Shown: in pieces, positions 1-12,194 of the stretch | Layout: the number at the start of each line of letters is the position of its first letter | Numbering within the stretch: position 1 is the stretch's first letter | Source: Chiua virens | Lineage: Eukaryota; Basidiomycota; Agaricomycetes; Boletales; Boletaceae | Reading direction: 5' to 3' | Length of the DNA stretch: 64,000 nt | NCBI GenBank assembly: GCA_019787685.1 | Contig: JAHNUO010000018.1 | Location: 496,001-560,000, forward strand | Translations under genes and position numbers: made by a program | The notes under the pieces: generated by a model | Seen by the model: the letters and a program-made list of their open reading frames with translations, nothing else | What the model was told of the DNA's origin: nothing | The model's database searches: none

Positions 1-183
1 ACGTCCCCTATACCATCGCGGGAAGGAGCTACTAGCACCATCATTCCACTGGTGACATATTACACGCCCCGCCTGCTCCCTGTCTACCGCAGCCGCAACC
101 ATGACGGTGGTAGGAAGGGACACACGTCGAGAGCGGACGCTGGATGCTCAAGTGGGCCGCATGTCCCCGAGAACGTTTTGTAA

Positions 184-525
184 ATGGCACCGAATGGTGT
201 TTCAGGATGCGGTGAGTTCCGGTTCAGCTTGTGTTCCCTTGTTGGAACTGACCTGACGGTGTCCCACTGCCTGTCCAATGATTCACATTGCGGTTTGGTT
301 CAGTGTCGTCACCCAACCTTTGCGCAGGCTGCGAAACAAATCAAGTATTACTCGGATCGTGACTTGCGCGAGATTCAGCGTATCGCGAGGTTGTTACCTG
401 ACGAACAGGTCTTCGGCCCCAAAGGGAAGCATGTTGGGAAATTGAAGGATGCCACGAGATACAAAACGATGTGGCAACACTGGTCAGAGAACAAGGGAAT
501 GGATCTTGTTATCGTGTTTGAGTAG
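184..525 (+). CDS. Hypothetical protein, possibly 3' exon only
   Basis: An open frame ends at a TAG at 523-525. The second half (about residues 52-113) is hydrophilic and looks coding, with blocks such as LPDEQVFGPKGKHVGKLKDA and a C-terminal DLVIVFE. The first half is less convincing, so the true start may be in an upstream exon outside the window. I do not recognise a domain. From memory, similar short lysine-rich C-termini occur in uncharacterised Agaricomycete proteins, but I cannot name a family. It sits about 150 bases from the tRNA gene on the opposite strand. It could be a chance frame. Confidence 0.3.
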   Translation: MAPNGVSGCGEFRFSLCSLVGTDLTVSHCLSNDSHCGLVQCRHPTFAQAAKQIKYYSDRDLREIQRIARLLPDEQVFGPKGKHVGKLKDATRYKTMWQHWSENKGMDLVIVFE

Positions 526-671
526 TTACCACCTTGCATGACTTCCTTCTATTTTATAGACTAGTGACAGTAATAAAGTTGCATTCGGTTCTCATTCGGA
601 CAAAAATGCTGACATTTCGAGAGTTGATGAATATATGCATCCTGCGATGCGACAGAGGAGGTAAGAAAAAA

Positions 672-745
672 TGATCTGACCCTGGCTCGAACAGGAGACC
701 TTCTGTGTGTTAGACAGATGCGATAACCAACTACGCCATCAGACC
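672..745 (-). tRNA. tRNA-Val (anticodon AAC)
   Basis: Read on the minus strand, a 74-base cloverleaf folds without an intron. The acceptor stem GGTCTGA pairs with TCAGATC with one G-T pair. The D arm is GCG...CGC, the anticodon stem TCTGT/ACAGA encloses loop CTAACAC with anticodon AAC, and the T arm CCTG/CAGG carries the TTCGAGC loop. A run of six T (plus-strand A run at about 666-671) immediately follows and fits an RNA polymerase III terminator. The internal A and B boxes (GCGTAGTTGG and GTTCGAGCC) are present. Confidence 0.93.
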
Positions 746-820
746 GCTGATCAAGATGATGAGCAAGTCGAAATTGTCATCCACACAAAATCTTCCAAAA
801 ACATACCACATGATCATACA

Positions 821-1527
821 TTAATATAGATACAGATTGTGTTTCTCATCCTCGACGTCCCGCCGGATCCTCTCCACGTAAATGTATGTCAAGACGATGT
901 GATCCAGCATGTGCGACACCTCTTCTGCGACCTCAAGATACGGCGGATGAAACGGTTTTCTGATACCAAGATTTTGTCGGTGAAACTTGACGAGATGCGA
1001 TCTGCCATGTCTCTTATCGTTCTTGAGCTGCCGGAATATGCAAAGAGAGGGAAAATGCAACGTATGAGCAAGACTCGGAAGACTCAGACACATTAAAGAA
1101 ACGAAGGAAATGACGAATGACATAGATATTACCCAGCAGTATCGGTACCCCAATTTCCACTTGTACGTCCGGCCATCCGGACCCCTGAAATATCGACCCC
1201 TACATTTCATATATTTTCAGAGAACGTGAGCTTATGACACACGCACGGCGCATACCATGAATACGGTCGTCGATACAGGATCGTATCTGCGTCCACCACC
1301 CGCATCCCAAACCAGAACCGGGTCTTCTTGACTCTGTGCCATTCGATGATACAGAGGATCTCAGGCTCGGGTGCCCTACTACTTCTCTTCCCCTTCCCCT
1401 TTCGCCATTTGGTGATAGTCGTCACTTGCTTCCATCCTCGTGGAGTAGTGATAGTGTAGAGCTTGTTCCCCTGCTCGTCAGAGATGTCCGTATTTTTGTA
1501 GTACGAATTGCTGAAGATGAGCCGCAT
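821..1527 (-). CDS. DUF6593-family protein
   Basis: Three exons on the minus strand: 1527-1256, 1199-1133 and 1027-821, joined by GT-AG introns with consistent phase. The product is about 181 residues. It starts MRLIFSNSYYKNTDISDEQG and continues LYTITTP, which is the usual N-terminal pattern of DUF6593 proteins (a lineage-expanded Agaricomycete family of unknown function, possibly with a tubby-like beta fold). The middle exon has the GPDGRTYKWKLG block and the last exon KFHRQNLGI and DHIVLTYIYVERIRRD, all expected for the family. The start at 1527 gives the typical N-terminus; the frame is open a little further upstream. No signal peptide. The function is unknown. Confidence 0.8.
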
Positions 1528-3141
1528 GTGGGTGGTAAAGGAAGGGAAAGGGGGACTATTTTGGATACATCTTGTGCAAAGATGGCCTTTAAAGAGTAAC
1601 ACACAGTCTAGAACTCACTGTCCATGCGAAGCGCTTCGACGCAGTTAAAATTAGAATGGCTCATTGTGTGAGAGCAGATGCATCAGTGTTGAGGTCAAGT
1701 CGTACTTGACGGAAATCGACTGGTCTCCAATGAACATTGCCTATGGTCTTGGAGAAGGGTGGGTGGCAGAGTGACCGATCATCTGTATAGCTGATTGAGT
1801 GACTAGTTGAGCTAATAGTCAGACACTCTGCTCTCAGCTATGAGAAGCTGAGGACAGGAGGCGGGTACTTCCGTGCGGAACACCGGGCCCACAACCGGGT
1901 GACGTTAACTAATTCTCTTACCCGAGAACATATATCCACGCATCACGCTTGTTCAAATATTCTGCAATGATCCGATAGCGATAAAAGTATTGCGAGACTG
2001 ACCTAATGAGGTAATGGTAAATAGGGGGGTTTTCTTGTTAGTCCCGGCATCTTTCGGCTTCGTCCAGCCTTGATGGTGGTTAGACACAACATATAGTGGT
2101 CACCAATTCAGAAACCCTGGTGTGTGAGTGTCAGGCAAGTTGCTTCAAGGCATAATTCCAAGAAGTGATGAATACTCGGCTGAAATTGCCAGCTGACCGC
2201 AAGGTTGGCGTCCTCTGCGTCGTCCATCTCATCACTTGTGTCTCAACTCTTCAGCTGCGCGGACAGCCCCGTGGAACTCTTAGGATCCGTCAAAATAAGC
2301 CGATCCGTTTCCAAACAACAATGCAAGAGTGGCTCAGTATCGGTTGATACGCGGCGGTGGCACGACCGAACAAAAAGGCAATATCAAAGAAGAAAGGGTA
2401 TTTATGAATCTTACCAAAATTCCCAGTCGTCTCTGCATTAGTGCGCTCTCCTGTAGACGGATCTTATCCTTATCGTCGTCAAGGCAGAACACGGAGATGA
2501 CGGATACTGAAGGGAACGCTCGTTGGGGGGCGTCGGAACAGGATGACTGGAAAGGGTCGAGGTACGATCAATCATTGGTATCTTCGAGCTTATGGTATAT
2601 AAAAATACACACGGCACAGAAAACGCAAGCGCCAACTTTGCTATACCTGGCCCAAACCATATTTAAATTTTCGGCAGATCCGGGGGTTTGTGTGGGCGGT
2701 GAGCATATGATGTGGGAGGGCAAAGCAATGGGTGGCACAGCTGTCGTTATGTGAAAGTTGAAGACGATTAACGCTCAAACACACTCGGGGCAAGCTCCTC
2801 CTGGGTTAGCATAGTCAGTTACAACTAAAATGACGGCGACGACGACAACAATCCCTTTAGACGAGGTTGGCGACCTGCGTGACCGATTTCGAGTTTCGGT
2901 GTCCAGTCGCCCCGGTAAATTCCAGCATATGTGCGATTTCATGCTCGTTTGGAAAAGAGAATGTAAACTGGTTACACAATGCGTGACTCATCACTGTCAG
3001 GTCCGCAGTACTACTACCATGGTAGTATACATTCAAGTTTGAACGTTGAGGATTATTGTATTACGTACGCTAGCTATATTATCTAAGGAGTAGAAATCAA
3101 GACAAGATCAGCCGGCTCTCTCCAAAACACCTTACACTACG
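1528..3141. other. Intergenic, no supported gene
   Basis: Only short frames without recognisable content. At about 1868-1887 the sequence CTTCCGTGCGGAACACCGGG resembles the end of the hAT-like element at 12195-13179, but no partner end was found. The last bases hold the CCT2 promoter and leader. Confidence 0.5.
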
Positions 3142-5147
3142 ATGTCGATGCAAATATTCGGTGACGAAGTAATCAATTTCAGGGAAGTGATCCCGCAGAG
3201 CGCGATGCTGACCGCGTTATTCACCAGGCAACCGAAGAAAAGGCCGAAAATGCGCGTCTCTCCTCATTCGTTGGTGCACTCGCTGTGGGTGACCTCGTCA
3301 AGTCCACCCTTGGGCCCAAGGGCATGAACAAGATCCTGCAATCGGGTTCAACCGGCGACATCAACGTGACCAACGACGGCGCTACCATTCTGAAATCTAT
3401 CCAGCTTGACAACGCGGCCGCCAAGATCCTCGTAAACATCTCCAAAGTCCAAGACGACGAAGTCGGCGATGGGACGACCTCTGTCTGCGTTTTAGCCTCT
3501 GAGCTGTTGAGAGAGGCAGAAAAGTTGATCGCGATGAAAATCCATCCTCAGACGATCGTTGAGGGTTATCGACTTGCGAGCAGGGCAGCTTTGGACGCGT
3601 TGGAGAGCGCAGCCGTGGATCATGCGTGTGTGGCTTTTGTTGTTTACATATTTTTCTGCTTCTCACTGTTTTTCCATACTCCACAGATCCGATGTTGCTC
3701 AGTTCCGTCAAGACTTGTTCAACATCGCAAAGACGACCCTCTCATCAAAAGTTCTCTCTCTAGATAAAGATTACTTTGCGAACCTTGCTGTCGATGCCGT
3801 CCTTCGGCTAAAGGTGAAAATATGGTTGATGGAGATCACTTTTCTTTTGGTTTGAACATCGTCTCCCTAGGGCTCGACGGATCTTGAGCACATTCAGATT
3901 ATCAAAAAAGTTGGCGGCAAGCTAACTGATTCGTATCTCGACGAAGGTGAGCATTTATGTTTGTAGGGTGAACGTATTCCTGATGATAGGACAGGTTTTA
4001 TCCTCGGCAAAACAATTGCAGTCAACTCGCCGAAAAGGATGGAGAACGTTAAGATCTTGATCGCCAACACTTGTAAGCCGTCCATGTTGGACCATTCATC
4101 ATCTTGTTCACTACGATATCAGCTATGGATACCGACAAGATCAAGGTATTCGGCGCCCGTGTCAAAGTTGACTCTGCGGGAAAACTCGCCGAGCTCGAAC
4201 GCGCAGAACGAGAAAAGATGAAGGAAAAAGTAGAAGCGATCGCAGCTCACGGGATCAATTGTTTCGTCAACCGACAACTCATATACAACTATCCCGAATC
4301 TCTCCTCACGGAAAAGGGTATCATGGTCATCGAGCATGCTGATTTTGAGGGCGTAGAGCGGTTGTCGCTCGTGACTGGGGGTGAGATTGCAAGTACGTTT
4401 GATCGACCCGATCTCGTGAAACTTGGGCGGTGCGAGTTGATTGAAGAGATCATGATTGGCGAGGATAAGGTAATGTGATTACCCTCCCTGTGGCTGCATA
4501 CTGAATAAGATATAGTTGATCAAATTCTCTGGGGTCGCTGCCGGCGAAGCATGCACTGTCGTTTTGCGGGGTTCTACAAACCAAATGGTGGACGAGGCCG
4601 AACGATCACTGCATGACGCACTGTCCGTGTTGTCACAGACAGTGAAGGAAACCCGAATCGTGCTTGGCGGCGGATGTTCCGAGATGTTGATGAGCTGTTC
4701 TGTCGAAGAGGCGGCACGGAAGGTCAAGGGAAAGAAGGCCATCGCCGCCGAGGCATTCGGGCGGGCTCTGAGGCAGATACCGACCATCTTAGCCGATAAC
4801 GCTGGCTACGACTCGAGCGACCTTGTAGCACAGTTACGTGCGGCGCACTACGTGGGGCAATCGGACGCAGGACTGGGTATGTAGTGTCTCATGCGTTCTC
4901 ATTCTCTTCCATGATGATGATCCACACGGGTATGTCAGACATGAACGAGGGCACGATCGGCTCAATGAGGGCACTTGGTATCACGGAGAGTTACAAGCTA
5001 AAGCGGCAGGTCGTCCTCAGTGCTACCGAGGCTGCGGAGATGATTATTCGGTTTGTCGTTTTCTTCTTTACCACGATCTTCCACTCATTCGATTGCAGGG
5101 TGGACGATATTCTTCGTGCAACCCCCCGAAAACGAGAAGCAGTGTAA
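3142..5147 (+). CDS. CCT2: T-complex protein 1 subunit beta (CCT2)
   Basis: Group II cytosolic chaperonin subunit, one of eight in the TRiC/CCT ring that folds actin, tubulin and other proteins with ATP. Nine exons give 524 residues, the usual length: 3142-3168, 3228-3625, 3687-3813, 3871-3946, 3995-4072, 4123-4469, 4516-4876, 4939-5050 and 5099-5147, all GT-AG with matching phase. Visible motifs are [25 protein letters not shown], the ATPase motif [20 protein letters not shown] and the C-terminal [13 protein letters not shown]. The apical-domain block [12 protein letters not shown] and [12 protein letters not shown] identify the beta subunit. The first exon encodes only [10 protein letters not shown] short hairpin follows the stop. 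It is a conserved single-copy housekeeping gene with no anomalies. Confidence 0.97.
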
Positions 5148-8039
5148 TCAAATTACGTACGATCCCAATGAACACTGATAATAGTTATGTTTTCCGTGCT
5201 TCTAAAGCCCTCGTATGACCCCAAAGGATTTTTAAGGGGTCATTCTCGTTATTTAGCTGCGTACTTCCACCATTTCTGACTGATACAACGGTTTTTAGTT
5301 CTTAGTGCCTTTCCAACTCCCGAAACCCAGGTCATGGGTCTTAGGGCACTAACACTGCCTCTCTACAAGGTAACGATCTTGCGATTGTGTCCGTGCGAAA
5401 CTCCAACCGGGGCAGGTCATTTACTATCATTGGTATTTCAATACATGAGAACACCGCGCGCATGAAGATACTCGCGCGGCTTTAAGTCTGTATGTAGCGT
5501 CTTGCAAGATTCCTCATAATTGTTTCAAATAGGGGCAAAGTTGCGAGTTCCCATCCTAGGTGCACCATCAGTATTGGCATCATGGGCAGAGTCAGTGCAG
5601 ACATTGATATGTCTATACTCGTGATGACACCCTTTACTGGCATACTATTTACACGTGGGATGAAGCTTTCCATACGTGTCATGAGCAGCACCAGACTACC
5701 ATCAGTTGTTACAGGGGGTAGGAGCAGAACGGGGTGGCCAGCGCCAGGTCACTTACATGTCGTGGAATATATATAAACACCAAAAGTGGTTACATGAGGC
5801 CCTTGCGACCTGATGCCCAAGGATTTACAGCACACAGAATGTAGATCTATCTGTACCTGGAGAGAAAGGCGAAAATGAGCTCCATCGTGTACTTACTATT
5901 AATTAGTACCATCATTAGACCAGTAGCAACCCAGCAGTGCAAATGGAGTAGAAGTGCAAAATCAACTTCTGTACACAACACAATACATAGAAGAGACTCG
6001 GAGTAGTCTAAGTAGATAATCCTAACATGTCCCATGGGTCCTGAATTTTTTTCGGCGGAATCAAAGTTGTGAATTCGATGCTCAGCTTCATATATATCCC
6101 TCCATACCACCTTTGGTAGCAAAGAATGGTCAGAACATCATCATTGTATTCAGCTCCAAAAAAATCATGAAAAATTCCACAGATGCTTTATGATATCTTA
6201 TTTGCGCATCCAATTTTCTGAGTACATTGGGTTGATGGATGTGAAGCTATAGGCGTCCTACGAATCCTTTACCCTCATCCACAAGGGTGACAATTTCAAG
6301 CGGAGTTGAATGGGTGACGAAGCCAAAGTGATCGGAAATGACGGCACGATCCGGCTGAGTCGGACTGACTTACCGCCTCCATTGCTGTCAGAACATCTGG
6401 TTAAATTTTGCATTACCGATGAGTCTCTGAATCCGCAACATGAGAAACCCCGATTCGCGAAACGCGACCAGGGTACATCATGATGGCACATTCATGCTCA
6501 CTGGTCGGCGTGTGGTCACCATGACAGGACGAGACTCAGATAAGAGGTCCATGAGGAATCATATACTCGGCCCCCCGATGGATGCTAGAAAGTGACAGAA
6601 AAAGTGAGTCGTGGCTGTCAGTGCACACCAGTAGTCTCCAGTTATATGAGCTGGCAGTTGACATATCGTGTATAAGGCACAACACGCTCTTTCCGACGTG
6701 ACTTATATGTTTCAAATAGCGAGATTACCCCGGCACTGGCTCAAGCGCTCATCTGTCGTAGCATCCAGCTCTACAACAACGCCACTTGGTGATTCTTTGG
6801 TAATGCCTCCGTGGGGCCGGGTCCGACCCGGATGTGTTTCATCAACGTGTATCCCAAAATTGGGCAGCCGTATTGCGAGGCTCTTTCCAAATCAATTCTG
6901 GGGTTCCATACGGCTTTAAGTTGAAGAGTATAAACACGATTTAACGCGGTGCTTTCGTGGCGCGTGCGACATGGTCATGCCACCGCTGACAGTGACTCTG
7001 AAGTTGCACGACTAAGTATCGCCTTGCTAAATCATATCCATTGCCAGCAAGTTCGTGTATTTGAAGATGATGGTCACGGCCCGGGTGTATTCTCGGGCCG
7101 GCCGTGGTTGCGCATCTACTCATCCGAGAGGACATGGCCAGCGTTAGCATGCAGTAGTTATCAGATCGGCCACCCCGGTCGTCGCAAGAGTCGCAAGCAT
7201 GCGAACGAGGTAACTGACTTCAATACTGCTGGGATCATGTAGGACTGGTAAGGAGTTTTCTATAAGACTACGTATAACGCCGCTGACTTCGATACCGTCA
7301 CGGTTACAGTGTTATCATAACGACCACTTTCGAGACTTTGATTTCATCATCATGACTGATCGTTACGACGCTAGACTCGCTAGTTAGTAACTATTAAATC
7401 AAATCCTATTGATGAATGGATATCCTGGAGGCCCATCATTCAATGCGTGTCTTCCATTCGGGTGACCAAATTTGGGGTGTTTTCGTGGCCAGGACTGCCA
7501 GTTGCTGTCGCTTGGTCCGAATTGATCGCGATCGCATGTTTTCAACGCAGCTTCAAAGTTATAAAAGGATTGTCAATGCCTTTTTATGACATACAGTCTG
7601 ATTATACAGACTGGATTCATTAGTTCCTTTATACTCATCTATCTCCTATTGTTAGAGTATTAACATTTGCGTAGCTGAGCTTATGAGTGCCACCGTGATG
7701 CAACTGGTCACCGGTCACCCCGGAACTTCATGTGGTATGTAAATTCAAGTTTGTCCCCCAATATGACACTTCCTCGGCAATCTGGCTTGATGACTTCAGG
7801 CCTCATCTCCAGTGATACGGGGACTGATCCATCTTTATTGACATGAGATAATTGAGATCATAACATACAATTCCTTCCGGCTCGATCGATCCGAGATTCT
7901 TCCGCTAGAAATCGAAATCTCCCTGGTTCTGGGTAACAGTGGGTATAAAGCAAGCTCGATAGAGGGATGAGCTCCCCAGCCTCCTTCACCAGTTCAAGCT
8001 TCGTCGAATTGCACCCAGTCTCTTGCTATTTATCCCATA
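5148..8039. other. Gene-free stretch
   Basis: About 2.9 kb of A/T-richer DNA with only short, compositionally unconvincing frames on both strands. Apart from the CCT2 3' hairpin I see nothing until the promoter of the expansin-like gene, whose TATAAA lies at 7944-7949. Confidence 0.5.
5216..5242. terminator. Short hairpin downstream of CCT2
   Basis: TGACCCC (5216-5222) and GGGGTCA (5236-5242) form a perfect 7-base stem around an A/T-rich loop, about 70 bases after the CCT2 stop. It could shape the 3' UTR or poly(A) region. A chance hairpin is possible. Confidence 0.25.
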
Positions 8040-8591
8040 ATGCGCCGATCTACATTTTTTACTCTCATCAACGCCATCCTTGTCTTTACCGTCCAGGCAA
8101 CAGGATCGCCCATCGATCAACAGCTCGAACAGCGGACCAAACATGGCAGAGTTTGTCAACATCATGACTCGTGGCGACCTGATATTGACCAGTTGACACC
8201 CAGGGAACATGGTTCGATGTTGGCTTGGGTGCTTGCGGTAACACCAACGTCAATTCCGACCACATTGTCGCCTTGGCCATTGATATGTACAACGGTGGAA
8301 GTCATTGCGGCAAGGTCAGTACGGTTGAATCTCGGTGCTACTGCCCACGGTATACTTAACTAGTGCTGTAGAGCGTCACCATAACAAACACGGTGAATGG
8401 GAAAACGGCCACCGGCATAGTGGCTGATGAATGTCCTGTCTGCGGTTTCAAGGATTTAGGCAAGTTTCATGTTCCATTTACTGTTCAGATAGGAATATAC
8501 TCACTGACTTCTAGATATGTCCCCGAGTCTGTTTAAGGAACTCGGTGATCTGAACACGGGTGTGCTAGCCATCGCTTGGAATTTAAATTAA
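8040..8591 (+). CDS. Secreted expansin-like (RlpA-like double-psi barrel) protein, copy 1
   Basis: Four exons (8040-8150, 8204-8314, 8372-8459, 8515-8591) encode 128 residues. A hydrophobic signal peptide (about residues 1-22, ending near QATGS) is followed by a short linker SPIDQQLEQR and then the double-psi beta-barrel: GTWFDVGLGACG, NSDHIVALAIDMY, HCGK, then VADECPVCG and DLDMSPSLFKEL, ending in AIAWNLN. The GACG and HCG cysteines and the late DMSPSLF motif are typical of small fungal expansin-like/barwin-like proteins (RlpA-like DPBB). Such proteins loosen cell walls or act as protease inhibitors; the precise role here is unknown. The third intron starts with GCAAGT, a GC-AG intron. A TATA box lies about 95 bases upstream. 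A close paralogue is at 10789. Confidence 0.88.
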
Positions 8592-8818
8592 GGGGCGAGT
8601 TCCTGAGCACATTCTTCAGGCTTTTTGCCAGTGCTTTCCCTGTGGAATCGGTGGGTTTGTTGGCTCTAGACCATAGATGAGTCAAATCGGCGAAATAAAC
8701 GGTAGACAATGGATGTCTTGTATATTTTATCTGTATATTTTCTGGCCCACTGGGGGCCTGTTCGTGACTTTCCAAAATACAGCAACTGTTTTCGAAAAAA
8801 AAAAAGGATTTAATTAGG

Positions 8819-8873
8819 CTTCGTGTGGTGACTGGCGCTTTCCGGGCCTTAGCCCGCCAGTTTTCACACGAAG
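8819..8873. repeat. Imperfect 55-base foldback
   Basis: CTTCGTGTG (8819-8827) and CACACGAAG (8865-8873) are perfectly complementary, and the inner CTGGCG pairs with CGCCAG. It follows an A11-12 run at about 8795-8806. It may be a 3' UTR structure of the expansin-like gene or a relic of a small foldback element. Confidence 0.45.
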
Positions 8874-10111
8874 AAAACCGACCTCGATGATGAAGCGATG
8901 ACGCGTCCTTCCGTTATCTCCGTAATTAATTCGGACAATTCCTGTCAGTGATTGAAAAGACTTGAGCGGACGTCATATGACGTGGTGGCCTCGGCTCGGA
9001 ATATGTCAGTGGCGACTCGAGGAGCATAACACCGGTGCACTTCCCAGTGATTACTGGCATTGATTCATCTACGTGCAGCAACGACGAAACATAAAGAAAC
9101 GCACGGATCACTTGGCTGAACGGCGGACTCGGATGGATGTCACGCTGGTGTTGGAGAGAAAGTCAACATTGTTGTGGCGACGAGAATACGCACCTAAACT
9201 CGTACCCCAACCGTGACCGTAGCGGAAATGAGGAAACGAGAAGCTCGGCGAATCTGAATCTGATGAGAAACAGCAATACGAAAAGCAGTTACTGACTATA
9301 TTAGTAAGTACATCACTTTCAGAATCTTCGTCGCTTTGTGCTAAGTTGCAATGAGGTCACTGCCAAAATTGGCCTGGACGACGGAGTTTCTGAATTAGAT
9401 GCCGCTAAACGAAAGCATTTTCGAGATTACGGTACCGCTGGCTTGCCAGTGGCCAACTTCAACTTGAATACTCCAAAAGACCTTTGGCCAGTCACATCCG
9501 AAATTCCGACCTCGAATCATTCTTTTTTGAACGACTTACCGGTTCTAGCTATACGAGCTTGCCACAGCAAATCCGTCACAGCCAGCTGTGACGGCAACGC
9601 CACCATTCGGTGGCCTGAGTGAGGATGTTACTTACCAGAATCCCCTTAGCTCTAGAAGGAATGCCAACCCCCAATTTGATTTGAGGTTCCTGTGCTAGTA
9701 CCTTGGTGGCGTACCTACAGTATCCCACTGTATCCGAGATGGATACATGGAATGTGGACTCGGACGGGACCGTGTCAACCCACAACCCAAGTCGTAACGT
9801 ACGCACTGAACGAACCACTAGTAGTAGTCGTCCGGTCGAGACTGTGGGGATGAACAAGGAGTATTCTATAATCATGATGCCGATAAAATAGTTGTGCCCA
9901 ATGATCGTACATGTGTTCCTACATGACTGAGTTCCCATGACTGTTGCAAGTATGGTTTATCTGGAACAAAAGGCCGAGCGTCGAAATAACTCATGGCTTT
10001 GAATTTGGCAAGCTATCTCATCGGACAGGTAACAATTTCCGGGTTATGCCGATCAATCAGTGTAGCTACTTATGATATATAATAGTCACTTCAACAACAT
10101 GAGTAAATCAT

Positions 10112-10131
10112 TGAGTCACATCACTGAGTCA
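10112..10131. promoter_or_regulatory. Two TGAGTCA sites 13 bases apart
   Basis: TGAGTCA occurs at 10112-10118 and 10125-10131. This is the consensus bound by AP-1/Gcn4-type bZIP factors, about 660 bases upstream of the second expansin-like gene. Regulatory use is an inference; the spacing of about one helical turn is suggestive only. Confidence 0.25.
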
Positions 10132-10788
10132 CTTTCATTAGTGATACATTGATCCTAATATGTCACTGGTAGCGTGGACGTATCGTACTCCAGTACGGAA
10201 AGTGTGACAGACCCCGGTATGTTATCTGTTCGCCTTTTCATGTTTACGTGCAAGTTGCATAAAAAGATAAGATACTAGTATAGGTCCATCAGATAATTTT
10301 ACTGTGAAGTGGCATGCTAAGCTATCGTAGTAATATGTATAGTATGGATCCACCTGAAATTAGTCACCCGACTATTTAGTAACAATATGGAGGGCGTCAG
10401 AGTAATAATAATACTGTCATGACCGGTTTACAAGTAGGTATTGTTAGTGATAATCATTTACCAGAAGAACAAGATTTTCGTGACTGAAGTCATTGCGAAT
10501 ATTGCTATGATCGCCGTGGCAGTGGGTGATTCCCCCTTGTGAGCTTTGCGGCATGTCGTTGTCAAAATACCGGAACTCCTATTCAGGCTTAACAACTAGC
10601 CAACTTGAAGGCCCTGTTCCCCTGTTTTTCATATGGAATCCGAACGGTTCACCCAAAGGTTTTCCGCTGGCACATGAAGTAGACCTCCGAGTATAAAAGA
10701 TGCTTCACGGATGACCAAGCTCATCAATATCCTGCTCCCAGTCAAAGCGTCTCAGAATTACATTCAATATCCCACTATTTCTTGCACA

Positions 10789-11347
10789 ATGTACCAACGC
10801 ACCTTCTTCGCCCTCCTCAACGCCGCCCTTTTCCTCGCGTTGCCAGCGGCAACATCGCCAGTTGATCAACAACTTGAAGCGCGGGCCGACTTTATTGGCG
10901 AAGTTGGTCGACGTCACGATGCGCAGTACTCTGGTATTGACCGCCGAATATTTAGGGAACGTTTTTTAATGTTGGCCTGGGCGCCTGCGGCAAAACCAAT
11001 CAGAATTCCGACCACATTGTCGCCTTGTCCGTCGCCAAGTACGGCCCGGGCAAAGGAAAACATTGTGGCCAGGTCAGTGTGGCCAAGTGCTCGACCCCAC
11101 TGGCCACTGATCTTGTGTGTACTTCAGAAAGTTGTGATAACAAACACGGCGAATAAGAAAACAGCATCCGGGATCGTCGCTGATAAGTGTGAAGGCTGTA
11201 AAACCAACGATCTAGGCATGTCTATACTTCGTTTCTTTCGCAAGTAAATTTACTCACTTGTAATGTTTAGATATGTCTCCGAGCCTGTTCAACGAAATCG
11301 CCAATCCGGACACCGGTAGGATACCCATCTCTTGGCATTTCGCGTAA
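10789..11347 (+). CDS. Secreted expansin-like (RlpA-like double-psi barrel) protein, copy 2
   Basis: Four exons (10789-10902, 10956-11072, 11128-11215, 11271-11347) encode 131 residues with the same exon structure as the gene at 8040. The signal peptide covers about residues 1-23 (FFALLNAALFLALPAATS). The mature part has GTFFNVGLGACGKTNQNSDH, AKYGPGKGKHCGQ, TNTANKKTASGIVADKCEGC and DMSPSLFNEI. The linker SPVDQQLEAR matches copy 1. The third intron again begins with GC (GCATGT) and ends TTTAG, at the identical codon position as in copy 1, so the GC donor predates the duplication. Promoter spacing is also conserved. The two copies are clearly diverged paralogues. Confidence 0.88.
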
Positions 11348-12194
11348 GAGACAGGTTCCCTGAGTACATCATTCTCCATGCTTTCGTTTTCCCCACGAGG
11401 TTGGGTGTTTGGGCTTTGGACAATAGCAAAGTCAATTCAGGAAAATGCGTGGTAGAAGATGGATATCTTGTAAATTTAATCTATGTTTTCCTTGGGATTT
11501 AGGTTCACAATACAGTAGCTGTGATCGACGTACTTGTTATTTGAAACGGAATTGTGGGTGACTACACCGTCATAGTGTGCCATCCAGTTTGACGCCGAGG
11601 TAGAGTGACTTGCTGGGATAAGGCGTCCCTCAGTTATCTTCACAAATCCATATTGGCTAGAAACGCTTGGCCAGATGTCATACTGGACGCAGTGACCTCA
11701 AACACATTAGCAGCGACGATCCATCCGCGACAACTCCGAGTTTCCGACTTGCCGCCGGCGAGCGCGCAACGTTGTGCAGAATGGACAACGATTCAACGAA
11801 TCAGCGCAGCATATGCAAGTCGGTACAAACCTGCGAGTCACTCGGTAGAACTGTGTTAAAATACGATGAAGATCCGTTGAATGTTAACATGGACAGGTTG
11901 GTTTTGATGATGCATGCGTGATATACGAGAAGGCTTGCCTCAGTTGCCTCAGCTTGCCTGCAAGTCGGAGTCGGAAAACGTGTATGTGACCAACTTTATG
12001 TAAATGGGGCTGTGACCAGCACAAACAAAATGGGCGCATCAGATTCATATACACAATGTAACATATCATCATATACCTGTCTCGAGACATTTGCTTGATC
12101 GCAAAATTCCAGAGGCCCGCAATCACGAGTAAACCCGCCGCGCGAACTTGAATTGAATGAAAACTGGAGAAAACAGCTCGAATAATAGGGTGCG
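11348..12194. other. Intergenic, no supported gene
   Basis: Short overlapping frames around 11605-11921 have no recognisable domain. The right edge includes AGGGTGCG (12187-12194), the probable left target duplication of the hAT-like element. Confidence 0.45.

Larger units (their letters stand above)
8592..10788. other. Gene-free stretch between expansin-like copies
   Basis: About 2.2 kb holding the foldback at 8819-8873, short frames without recognisable content, and the promoter of the second copy (TATAAAA at 10692-10698, about 95 bases before the ATG, as in copy 1). Confidence 0.5.

Noticed and set aside
6258..7242. Overlapping frames of 69-97 residues
   Set aside because: No start context, splice chain or recognisable motif; composition looks non-coding.
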